From an uncultured Collinsella sp. (GTDB lineage Bacteria; Actinomycetota; Coriobacteriia; Coriobacteriales; Coriobacteriaceae), in assembly GCA_900540875.1 (NCBI GenBank), contig UQHT01000011.1:1-64000 (forward strand): a stretch of DNA of 64,000 bases. Direction: 5' to 3'. Positions 57,662-64,000 of the stretch are shown here, piece after piece (the stretch's first letter is position 1; each line of letters opens with the position of its first letter). A program made the translations under genes and the position numbers. Under the pieces are notes generated by a model, which was given only the letters and a program-made list of their open reading frames with translations, had not been told where the DNA came from and ran no database searches.

Positions 57662-60439
57662 ATGGCACAGGAATTCACTTTTACCGTTAACGGCGTCGAG
57701 CACACGACGACCCAAAACAAACCGCTGCTGCGCTACCTGCGCGACGACCTGCACATCCATTCCGCCAAGGACGGCTGCTCCGAGGGTGCTTGCGGCACCT
57801 GCACCATTCATGTGGACGGTGCGGCCGTCAAGGCCTGCGTGCTGACCACCGCCCTTGCCGCCGGCCGCAACATCGTGACTGTCGAGGGCCTGCCCGAGGA
57901 CGTGCGCGAGGCCTTTGTGTACGCCTTTGGCGCCGTGGGCGCCGTGCAGTGCGGTTTTTGCATCCCCGGTATGGTCATGGCAGGCGCGGCGCTGATCGCC
58001 GAGGACCCCGAGCCCACCGAGGAGCAGATCAAGTACGCCATCCGCGGCAACGTCTGCCGCTGCACCGGCTACAAGAAGATTATTGAGGGCATTTCGCTGG
58101 CCGCTGCGGTGCTCCGCGGCGAAAAGCAGATCGACGAGGACCTGGAGCGCGGCGACGACTACGGCGTGGGCAAGCGCGCCTTCCGTATCGACGTGCGCAA
58201 GAAGGTACTCGGCGAGGGCAAGTACCCCGATGACATCGACGAGCTCGATCAGCCGGGCCTGACCTATGCCAGCGCCGTGCGCTCCAAGTATCCGCGCGCC
58301 CGTGTGCTTTCCATCGACACCTCCAAGGCCGAGGCCCTGCCCGGTGTGGTGGGCATCCTGCGCGCCGAGGATGTGCCGGTCAACCAGGTCGGCCACCTTA
58401 TCCAGGATTGGGACGTCATGATCGCCCAGGGCGATATCACCCGCTGCGTGGGCGATGCCATTGTGCTGGTGGTTGCCGAGGACGAGGCGACGCTCGAGAA
58501 GGCCAAGAAGCTCGTAAAGATCGATTACGAGCCGCTGGAGCCCGTGCGTAACATTGTCGAGGCCAGGGCTGCCGACGCCCCGCGCCTGCACGACAGTTTC
58601 TTTGCCTTTGGCAACACGGTGGAGCTCAAGGACAACGTGTGCCAGAGCCGTCACGTGACGCGCGGCGACGCCGCCAAGGCGCTGGCAGAGAGCGCGTTCA
58701 CCGTGACGCAGCGCTTTACCACGCCCTTTACCGAGCATGCCTTCTTGGAGCCCGAGTGCGCCGTCGCCTTCCCGTACAAGAACGGCGTCAAGGTGCAGTC
58801 GACCGACCAGGGTGCCTACGACACGCGCAAAGAGTGTGCCCACATGTTTGGCTGGGACAATGAGCCCGAGCGCGTGGTCGTCGAGACCATGCTCGTGGGC
58901 GGCGGCTTTGGCGGTAAGGAGGACGTTTCGGTCCAGCACCTGGCCGCGCTCGCCGCCTATAAGCTCCAGCGTCCTGTGAAGTGCAAGCTCACGCGTGCCG
59001 AGTCGCTCGCGTTCCATCCCAAGCGCCACGCCATGGACGGCACCTTTACGCTGGGCTGCGACGCCGAGGGCAACTTTACCGGTCTGGACTGCGAGATCAA
59101 CTTTGATACCGGCGCCTACGCGTCGCTGTGCGGCCCGGTGCTCGAGCGCGCCTGCACGCATGCCGTCGGCCCCTACAAGTACCAGAACACCGACATCCGC
59201 GGCTTTGGCTACTACACCAACAACCCGCCCGCCGGCGCGTACCGAGGCTTTGGCGTTTGCCAGTCCGAGTTTGCACTCGAGAGCCTGATTGACCTGCTGG
59301 CAGAGAAGGTCGGCCTGGACCCGTGGGAGATTCGTTACCGTAATGCCATCGAGCCGGGCGAGGTTTTGCCCAACGGCCAGATTGCCGACTGCTCCACGGC
59401 ACTTAAGGAGACGCTGCTCGAGGTCAAGGATGCCTACTACGCGCATCCCGGCCACGCCGGCATTGCCTGCGCCATGAAGAACGCAGGCGTGGGCGTGGGC
59501 CTGCCCGATGCCGGTCGCTGCAAGATTCGTATCGAGGATGGCCGCGCCGTGGTCTATGCCGCCACGTCCGACATCGGCCAGGGCTGCAACACCGTCTTTT
59601 TGCAGGACGTTGCCGAGGCGTGCGGTCTGCCGCTGAGCTGCATCGCCAACGGCGAGTGCTCTACCGAGAACGCTCCCGACTCCGGCACCACGTCTGGCTC
59701 GCGTCAGACGGTCGTGACCGGCGAGGCCGTGCGCGGCGCCGCCTTCCTGCTGCGCGATGCCATGCTTGGCGTCGAGGCCGGCAAGCCTGCGCCTACCGCC
59801 CCGGTGAGCGCCCATGGTGACGGCGTCAAGATCGAGTACGACGACGGTCGCGCCTATCAGCTACGCACACAGGAGCTCGTCGCCGGCCAGGGCATGCATC
59901 CTCAGGATCCCGCGGCCGCCATCAAGGCGCTCGAGGGATGCGAGTTTGGCTACGTGTATCTGGAGCCGACCGACAAACTGGGCGCCGACGTCCCCAATCC
60001 CAAGAGCCACATCTGCTACGGCTTTGCCACGCACGTGGTCATTCTGGACGATGACGGCCGCGTGAGCGAGGTCTATGCCGCGCACGATTCCGGCAAGGTG
60101 GTCAACCCCATCTCGATCCAAGGTCAGATTGAAGGCGGCGTGCTCATGGGTATGGGCTATGCGCTCACCGAGGACTGGCCGCTTAAGGACTGCGTACCCC
60201 AGGCAAGGTACGGCACGCTCGGGCTGTTCCGTGCGCCCGAGATTCCGGATATCCACGCCATCTACGTGGAGAAGGACGAACTGCTGCCCGTGGCATACGG
60301 CGGCAAGGGCATCGGCGAGATCGCAACGATCCCCACGGCGCCCGCCGTGCAGAACGCCTACCGCGCATTCGACGGCAAGCTGCGTCCGGATCTGCCCATG
60401 GTGGATACGCCGTACAGCCGCGCTCGTCACCGCGGGTAG
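57662..60439 (+). CDS. xdhD: selenium-dependent-type xanthine dehydrogenase, fused Fe-S and molybdopterin domains
   Basis: This 925-residue molybdenum hydroxylase joins a 2Fe-2S domain (residues 1-160, with GCSEGACGTC and CGFCIPGM...CRCTGY) to the molybdopterin-binding domain (VGGGFGGKEDVSVQ, PPAGAYRGFGV, GGKGIGEI). It has no FAD domain, so electrons must leave through a partner, probably the ferredoxin and YgfK. It matches the selenium-dependent XDH/YgfN layout; selenium would be a labile cofactor ligand, not selenocysteine. The substrate is a purine (xanthine or hypoxanthine type) by context. Confidence 0.9.
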   Translation: MAQEFTFTVNGVEHTTTQNKPLLRYLRDDLHIHSAKDGCSEGACGTCTIHVDGAAVKACVLTTALAAGRNIVTVEGLPEDVREAFVYAFGAVGAVQCGFCIPGMVMAGAALIAEDPEPTEEQIKYAIRGNVCRCTGYKKIIEGISLAAAVLRGEKQIDEDLERGDDYGVGKRAFRIDVRKKVLGEGKYPDDIDELDQPGLTYASAVRSKYPRARVLSIDTSKAEALPGVVGILRAEDVPVNQVGHLIQDWDVMIAQGDITRCVGDAIVLVVAEDEATLEKAKKLVKIDYEPLEPVRNIVEARAADAPRLHDSFFAFGNTVELKDNVCQSRHVTRGDAAKALAESAFTVTQRFTTPFTEHAFLEPECAVAFPYKNGVKVQSTDQGAYDTRKECAHMFGWDNEPERVVVETMLVGGGFGGKEDVSVQHLAALAAYKLQRPVKCKLTRAESLAFHPKRHAMDGTFTLGCDAEGNFTGLDCEINFDTGAYASLCGPVLERACTHAVGPYKYQNTDIRGFGYYTNNPPAGAYRGFGVCQSEFALESLIDLLAEKVGLDPWEIRYRNAIEPGEVLPNGQIADCSTALKETLLEVKDAYYAHPGHAGIACAMKNAGVGVGLPDAGRCKIRIEDGRAVVYAATSDIGQGCNTVFLQDVAEACGLPLSCIANGECSTENAPDSGTTSGSRQTVVTGEAVRGAAFLLRDAMLGVEAGKPAPTAPVSAHGDGVKIEYDDGRAYQLRTQELVAGQGMHPQDPAAAIKALEGCEFGYVYLEPTDKLGADVPNPKSHICYGFATHVVILDDDGRVSEVYAAHDSGKVVNPISIQGQIEGGVLMGMGYALTEDWPLKDCVPQARYGTLGLFRAPEIPDIHAIYVEKDELLPVAYGGKGIGEIATIPTAPAVQNAYRAFDGKLRPDLPMVDTPYSRARHRG

Positions 60440-60508
60440 AGTAGAGCGCGGACGGCCATTGCTGACGGGCTGTTCGCGCTCAACACCAACTGCATATGCT
60501 GCACCTTT

Positions 60509-60541
60509 GGCCCCAGCTCCATCGCGAGCCGGGGCCTTTTG
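60509..60541 (+). terminator. purine operon terminator
   Basis: GGCCCC-A-GCTC pairs with GAGC-C-GGGGCC and is followed by TTTTGTTT. The sequence CATCGCGAGC to GTTTGGAGC here is repeated near 62505-62533. Confidence 0.85.
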
Positions 60542-60561
60542 TTTGGAGCACCTCCACATGC

Positions 60562-60882
60562 GGAAGCTGCGTCCCAGATTTCGGCTCCAGAATGAGACGT
60601 ACTTTCCGGACGGGGCTTCAAACGGAAACCGTATCCCGGATTCGACGCTCAGAATGGGACACACTTTCCTGGACAGCCCTCAACCGGAAACTGCGTCCCA
60701 GAATTTCGCTTCAGAGTGGGATGCCGTTTCCGGCTGAACCCTCTGCGGAAAGTTCATCCCAGAATTGACGCTCGGAGTGGGACACGGGTTCCGGATCGGC
60801 CCTCAGCGGAAAATGTATCCCAGTTTGAGCGTCTATTCCGGGATGTAGTTTCCGCTGGGCGTTCAACCGGAAAGCGTATCCC
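60562..60882. repeat. palindrome array B (five 46-bp units plus a half unit)
   Basis: Units at 60562-60607, 60624-60669, 60686-60731, 60747-60792 and 60808-60853 are each 46 bp with GGAA...TTCC ends and 15-16-bp linkers resembling GGATCGGCCCTCAACC. A left half unit lies at 60869-60882. The units differ from each other in sequence but not in length. There is no coding content. Confidence 0.9.
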
Positions 60883-60918
60883 GGTTTGGTAGGCAGGCGG
60901 GCATAAGCTCAGCGGCCC

Positions 60919-61917
60919 CTACGGCTCCACGTCGTTAAGCCATGCCGGCAGAGCGGTCTGCCGGATGCCTGCCGTCTGCAGCTTTTTCGCGAGCAGTCCT
61001 GCCGAGCGGACTTCGCTCATGGTAAAGCGCAGCAGAGGGTGACCGTAGAGCGATAGGTGCGCCTCGCGCTGTCGTTCGGCAACGAGCGCCTCGGCGGTGG
61101 TGCGTCCGGCCAGCATGGTCTGGTCGGTATATTTGATGAGCCCGTCGAGCTCGCCCAGCGTGAGTTCCCGCGCCTGGCGCTCCCAGGCAAAGTCCGTTCG
61201 TATGGGCTTGGCCGAATCGAAGGGGTCCGTCAGCTCGTATTGAAGCCAGTCGGGCGCAAAGCCTGTCTCGATCATGACGGCTCGGGCGACCGATTCCCCG
61301 CCGCTCTCGGCGCGGGCGTCGGCATATCGAAGCGTTGTGAGGGCGGTGCGAATCGCGCGACCATTGCGCGCAGTCGCTCGTTGCTCAACGGCCTCCATCA
61401 GCTGTTCCGGCGCAAGGCCGAGCTTTGAGATCGCCGAATCGGCAATGGACATGCCGTCGGCAAAACCAGTTTGCAGCAGGCAATCTGTGGCCGTTTGGAT
61501 GGGCGGTGTTACCGATACGCCGGCTCTGCGTATTGCTCCGGCCGGCTCAATCTGGTGCCGCTGAATATGTGCGCCCGGGCGAGCCGACGGCTTGGTGGCG
61601 CTGCAGACATGCACGACGTTCAGGTGTCGCCACGAGACCTCGAGCCCCAGCAGGCAAGCTGCCGAAAACGAGCAGAACGTCCAATCAGGGTGGATGATCG
61701 CAAGGGCGCGAATAATCTCGCAATGACGCTGCGCCCGGTTGAGTCCATCCCAGCGCGTTTTTCGCGCAAACAGCCCCGGCATGGGCGAGACAACCGTGCC
61801 GCCGGTGCGCCGAAGGAGCGCTTTGCGGATTGCCGTGCTCGGGGGAATCAGACAGCGCCCCTCTTGTTCGGCTTGAGTGAGCAGTTGGTCGATGAGTTGG
61901 TCATTGCAATGGGTCAT
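60919..61917 (-). CDS. AbiEi-type N-terminus with nuclease-like C-terminal domain
   Basis: The 332-residue protein has an N-terminal helix-turn-helix-like region of the AbiEi antitoxin type (residues 1-60, RKALLRRTGGTVVSPMPGLF), a middle part like AbiEi C-terminal domains, and a C-terminal segment (RTDFAWERQARELTLGELDG then LIKYTD) recalling the PD-(D/E)XK/DUF559 nuclease fold: Asp, then Glu-x-Asp and Lys. No AbiEii toxin gene is adjacent. AAAAGGAGG precedes the ATG. It is flanked by palindrome arrays B and C. Function unproven. Confidence 0.65.
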   Translation of the reverse strand: MTHCNDQLIDQLLTQAEQEGRCLIPPSTAIRKALLRRTGGTVVSPMPGLFARKTRWDGLNRAQRHCEIIRALAIIHPDWTFCSFSAACLLGLEVSWRHLNVVHVCSATKPSARPGAHIQRHQIEPAGAIRRAGVSVTPPIQTATDCLLQTGFADGMSIADSAISKLGLAPEQLMEAVEQRATARNGRAIRTALTTLRYADARAESGGESVARAVMIETGFAPDWLQYELTDPFDSAKPIRTDFAWERQARELTLGELDGLIKYTDQTMLAGRTTAEALVAERQREAHLSLYGHPLLRFTMSEVRSAGLLAKKLQTAGIRQTALPAWLNDVEP

Positions 61918-61972
61918 GAGCTACCGCCTCCTTTTGGGTAGCAAAAACGTATCAGCCGCAACTTGCCGCTCA

Positions 61973-62005
61973 GCTGACCAAAAGCTGACCAAAATCTAAC
62001 CATGC
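61973..62005. repeat. 11-bp direct repeats upstream of the AbiEi-like gene
   Basis: GCTGACCAAAA occurs twice in tandem (61973-61983, 61984-61994), with a looser third copy (TCTAACCATGC). They lie 56 bp before the start codon and may be an operator for this gene. Confidence 0.5.
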
Positions 62006-62213
62006 AGGTAGATGGCCTGTTTTCGGCGACTTTTTTACATCCGAATCGGTGGGCGGTAATCGGCGACCGTGAACGGTGGCAAGTTATGAAGACTGGGTAA
62101 GTTTCGGTACGTGTACTTTTTGAAAAAGAGCATTCTATCTGCTGTTTTTGCGTTTCTGGATCGCATATTTGAAGGCATGTGATATGGGCTGCGGACTGTC
62201 GCCTTGTATCTGC

Positions 62214-62445
62214 GGAAACTGTGACCCGGAATTGCCACTCGGAATGGGACGCGCTTTCCGGATCGCCCTTCAAGCGGAAACTACATCCCAGATTTCGGCT
62301 CCAAACCGGGATGCGCTTTCCCGGCGGCGTCTCTGGCGGAAATTGCACCCCGGAATGAGCGCTCAGAGTGGAACATGCTTTCCTAACGAAGCCGCATGCG
62401 GAAACTACGTCCCGGATTCGATGCTCAGGACGGGATGCCGTTTCC
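62214..62445. repeat. palindrome array C (four 46-bp units, 62-bp period)
   Basis: Units at 62214-62259, 62276-62321, 62338-62383 and 62400-62445 are each 46 bp with exact 62-bp spacing. They belong to the same family as arrays A and B. The frames across them are not genes. Confidence 0.9.
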
Positions 62446-62466
62446 GATAGAGACATGGGGTGGAAA

Positions 62467-62500
62467 GCCTCCCATTTCTAATGTTCAAGAAATGGGAGGC
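62467..62500. terminator. strong hairpin after array C
   Basis: GCCTCCCATTTCT and AGAAATGGGAGGC form a perfect 13-bp stem with an 8-nt loop. A smaller AGCTC/GAGCT hairpin followed by TTTTG (62500-62526) comes directly after. Together they look like tandem terminators, although no gene ends here. Confidence 0.6.
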
Positions 62501-62604
62501 AGCTCATCGCGAGCTGGGCCTTTTGTTTGGAGCGGAGGCAGCATCCCGGAATTCGGGCAATCCGGTGGTCAGGGGTTGAGCAAGCGTCGCGCTAAGGATG
62601 CCAA

Positions 62605-62719
62605 GCGTAAAACCTTCAATGAACATAGCGTAAAAACTACATCCGCAACGGCGTAAAAACTACATTGGAAGTAGCGTAAAATCCGCATTGAAAATGGCGT
62701 AATTTCGTATATCGCATGA
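62605..62719. repeat. 23-bp tandem repeat, five copies
   Basis: GCGTAA starts at 62605, 62628, 62651, 62674 and 62697, exactly 23 bp apart; the consensus is about GCGTAAAAACTACATTGAAA. Copies diverge after the first 8-10 bases. They lie just before the truncated ATPase gene. Confidence 0.75.
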
Positions 62720-62743
62720 TCGCCCGAGCTTGCACACGGCCTT

Positions 62744-63371
62744 TTGCGAGCTCTTGCCATGAACGAGAGCCAGGCCGTCACGTACAAGACGCTCATAAAG
62801 GACGCCTCGTACGGTGAGGCGGGCCCCGACGAGAGGACCATCGCTGCGTACTTGGATCTCTTCAACAGGCTCAAGCTGACCGAGGACCTGTGCGGATGGG
62901 AGCCGCCCATGCGCTCGAAGGCCCGCGTTCGCGTGCGCCCCAAGCGCTACTTCTGCGACCCGTCACTTGCGGCGGCGTTGCTGGGGGCTACCCCTGAGCG
63001 GCTGCTTGGCGATATGCAAACGCTGGGGATGCTCTTTGAGAACCTCGTTCTGCGCGACGTGCGCGTGTTCCTTTCCACCTACGGCGGTGTCGACAACAGT
63101 GTCCATTATTTCCGAGATGAGAAGGGCCTTGAGGTCGATCTGATCGTTGAGCACGACGGGCGCTGGGGAGCCATCGAGGTCAAGCTGAGTGATGCGAAAG
63201 CAGACGATGGAGCGAGAAATCTCAAGGCGCTGGAGAGGAAAGTACTCTCCAGTCCTACCGCCCAGAATGCCGCGCCGTCGTTTTTTGGCGGTCGTGGTTG
63301 GAAAGGGGAGCATTGCCTACACACGCGACGACGGCGTGGCGGTGATCCCCATGGCGGCACTTGGGGCGTAG
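62744..63371 (+). pseudogene. DUF4143 AAA+ ATPase, N-terminally truncated and frameshifted
   Basis: The remaining sequence matches the C-terminal half of DUF4143 ATPases: RALAMNESQAVTYKTLIKDA, the DUF4143 segment LGMLFENLVLRDVRVFLSTY and the nuclease-like EVDLIVEHDGRWGAIEVKLS. The N-terminal ATPase domain (about 200 residues) is missing. Around 63280 the frame shifts; the true ending (VVVGKGSIAYTRDDGVAVIP then MAALGA, stop at 63371) continues in another frame. It is almost certainly inactive. Confidence 0.78.
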
Positions 63372-63493
63372 TGGTTTTGCGGGCGTGCTGTGCTTCCATT
63401 ACCGAAAATCCATTTGTTAGACCTGGCGTCCGCGGGTAAAATAAAGTCGACGGCAGCCCAAGTAGTGAAGAGCTGGGCGGCGCCGTTACTTCG

Positions 63494-63534
63494 ATTAAGG
63501 GGTCAATGCCTTAGAGGCGTCGACCCCTCTTTTT
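63494..63534. terminator. bidirectional terminator
   Basis: AAGGGGTC and GACCCCTCTTTTT pair around the stop of the small minus-strand peptide gene; a second GAGGCGTC/GGCAT-type pairing lies inside. The T-run favours the plus direction. Confidence 0.55.
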
Positions 63535-63636
63535 CTGCTTCGTACGCTGCTTGAGTGCCTCGGTAAGTCCGATAAGCGCCGTGAGGAGCGAGACCAAAGC
63601 GGTCAGGAGCTTCACGAAATCAGTCAGATCGGTCAT
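63511..63636 (-). CDS. small hydrophobic peptide with basic tail, 41 aa, toxin-like
   Basis: The peptide has an acidic-polar start (MTDLTDF), one hydrophobic helix (VKLLTALVSLLTALIGL) and a strongly basic tail (KQRTKQKKRGRR). This is the build of holin-like and type I toxin peptides. GGGAGG lies 8 nt before ATG 63636; an earlier ATG at 63642 is too close to that site. A LexA-like palindrome lies about 90 bp upstream. No antitoxin RNA was identified. Toxicity is inferred from composition only. Confidence 0.6.
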   Translation of the reverse strand: MTDLTDFVKLLTALVSLLTALIGLTEALKQRTKQKKRGRRL

Positions 63637-63726
63637 GGGCATCACCTCCCGTCGCATGGAGGGCGCTGCCCGGCACATGGAACTGCCGTCAACAACTGCA
63701 ATTCTATCAAAGTACTGCTATAAATA

Positions 63727-63740
63727 CGAATATATGTTCG
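63727..63740. promoter_or_regulatory. LexA-like palindrome
   Basis: CGAATATATGTTCG differs by one base from the Gram-positive SOS box CGAACATATGTTCG. It lies between the small peptide gene (minus) and the exonuclease gene (plus), near AT-rich -10-like sequence (TATAAA, 63719-63724). Confidence 0.4.
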
Positions 63741-63894
63741 ATAATAACAGTGACGTGATTCTCTCAAAGTGTGGCTTTACGCAAGGATGCCGGAAAGCCG
63801 TGCTGTGCGATTTCATGTCCGCACGGGTTCCTATCCTTACGACAATGTAGCCGCCTATGTAACGAGCGGCAGTTGACGGAGAAAGGCCCTGACC

Positions 63895-64000
63895 GTGCCA
63901 GACAAAAAGACGCCGGATATTTCGGCCGTCGATACGACGAACTTTGCGCGCCAGATTGTGCTGGACTTTGAGTTTGCGCCGGTGCCAAAGCAGCGCCAAC
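63895..64000 (+). CDS. probable 3'-5' exonuclease, N-terminal fragment
   Basis: A GTG start with GGAGAAAGG upstream opens a frame that runs off the window after 35 codons. The segment IVLDFEFAPVPKQRQ looks like the first motif (Asp-x-Glu) of DnaQ-type exonucleases. The gene is cut by the window edge, so the call rests on one motif. Confidence 0.45.
   Translation, partial: MPDKKTPDISAVDTTNFARQIVLDFEFAPVPKQRQ

Noticed and set aside
55152..59815. Two long antisense frames over ygfK and xdhD
   Set aside because: Composition is the complement of the sense genes; no start signals or domains.
60562..62445. CRISPR-like regularity of the palindrome arrays
   Set aside because: The 46-bp units differ from each other while the 15-16-bp linkers share a consensus, the reverse of repeats and spacers. 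No cas gene is present.
61914..62456. Minus-strand frame of 180 codons upstream of the AbiEi-like gene
   Set aside because: It spans array C and AT-rich promoter DNA, and has no domain or start signal.

Overview
The window is high-GC bacterial chromosome with dense, mostly plus-strand genes. Its character points to a gut actinobacterium of class Coriobacteriia, most likely Collinsella or a close relative. This is inferred from high-GC codon use, an AccD-AccA fusion, FabK as the only enoyl reductase, a long C-terminal extension on RpoC, and a selenium-type purine hydroxylase cluster. No 16S gene is present to confirm it.

Layout. 1-690: a tiny membrane-type peptide gene, an array of 46-bp palindromes, and the rpoB promoter. 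690-8663: rpoB-rpoC. 8852-10517: an ECF sigma factor with a membrane-anchored partner. 10787-14199: rpsL-rpsG-fusA-rpsJ. 14316-24441: birA, divergent from a complete type II fatty-acid operon (fabH-acpP-fabK-fabD-fabG-fabF-accB-fabZ-accC-accDA). 24482-27667: a lone PTS EIIC, a CDF transporter with a manganese-type signature, and a histidine phosphatase. 27706-33906: a 41-bp perfect inverted repeat, then rplC to rplX, with structured RNA in the leader, before rplB and before rplN. The ribosomal run stops at a terminator after rplX; rplE and the rest of the spc block are absent.

33970-35500 is a scar holding a deleted IS3-type transposase and a truncated mtnN. 35676-43171 is a carbohydrate locus: a LevR-like regulator, mannose-family EIIB-EIIC-EIID-EIIA, a cytoplasmic DUF2961/GH172 glycosidase and a ROK sugar kinase. 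These probably import, cleave and phosphorylate a furanosyl (fructose- or arabinose-type) oligosaccharide. 43288-44150 holds debris: a DegV fragment, palindromes resembling an IS200/IS605 end, short tandem repeats, and 10-bp-phased repeats before a Gfo/Idh dehydrogenase-DeoR pair. rluA and a U32 peptidase-family gene follow on the minus strand.

49564-60439 is a purine module: ridA, a YheO-type regulator, an NCS2 permease behind a promoter containing a Fur-like sequence, ssnA, ygfK, a four-cluster ferredoxin and a selenium-dependent-type xanthine dehydrogenase. Electrons from hydroxylation probably pass through the iron-sulfur proteins to YgfK. 60509-64000 is accessory DNA: two more palindrome arrays flanking a gene with an AbiEi-type N-terminus and a nuclease-like C-terminus, a 23-bp tandem repeat, a broken DUF4143 ATPase gene, a 41-residue hydrophobic-basic peptide gene near a LexA-like box, and the start of a probable 3'-5' exonuclease.

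The strongest leads for something undescribed are the 62-bp-period palindrome arrays, the LevR-like regulator without visible sigma-54 contact motifs beside a PTS/GH172/kinase set, the helix-hairpin-helix domain on the RpoC tail, and the possible damage-inducible small peptide.
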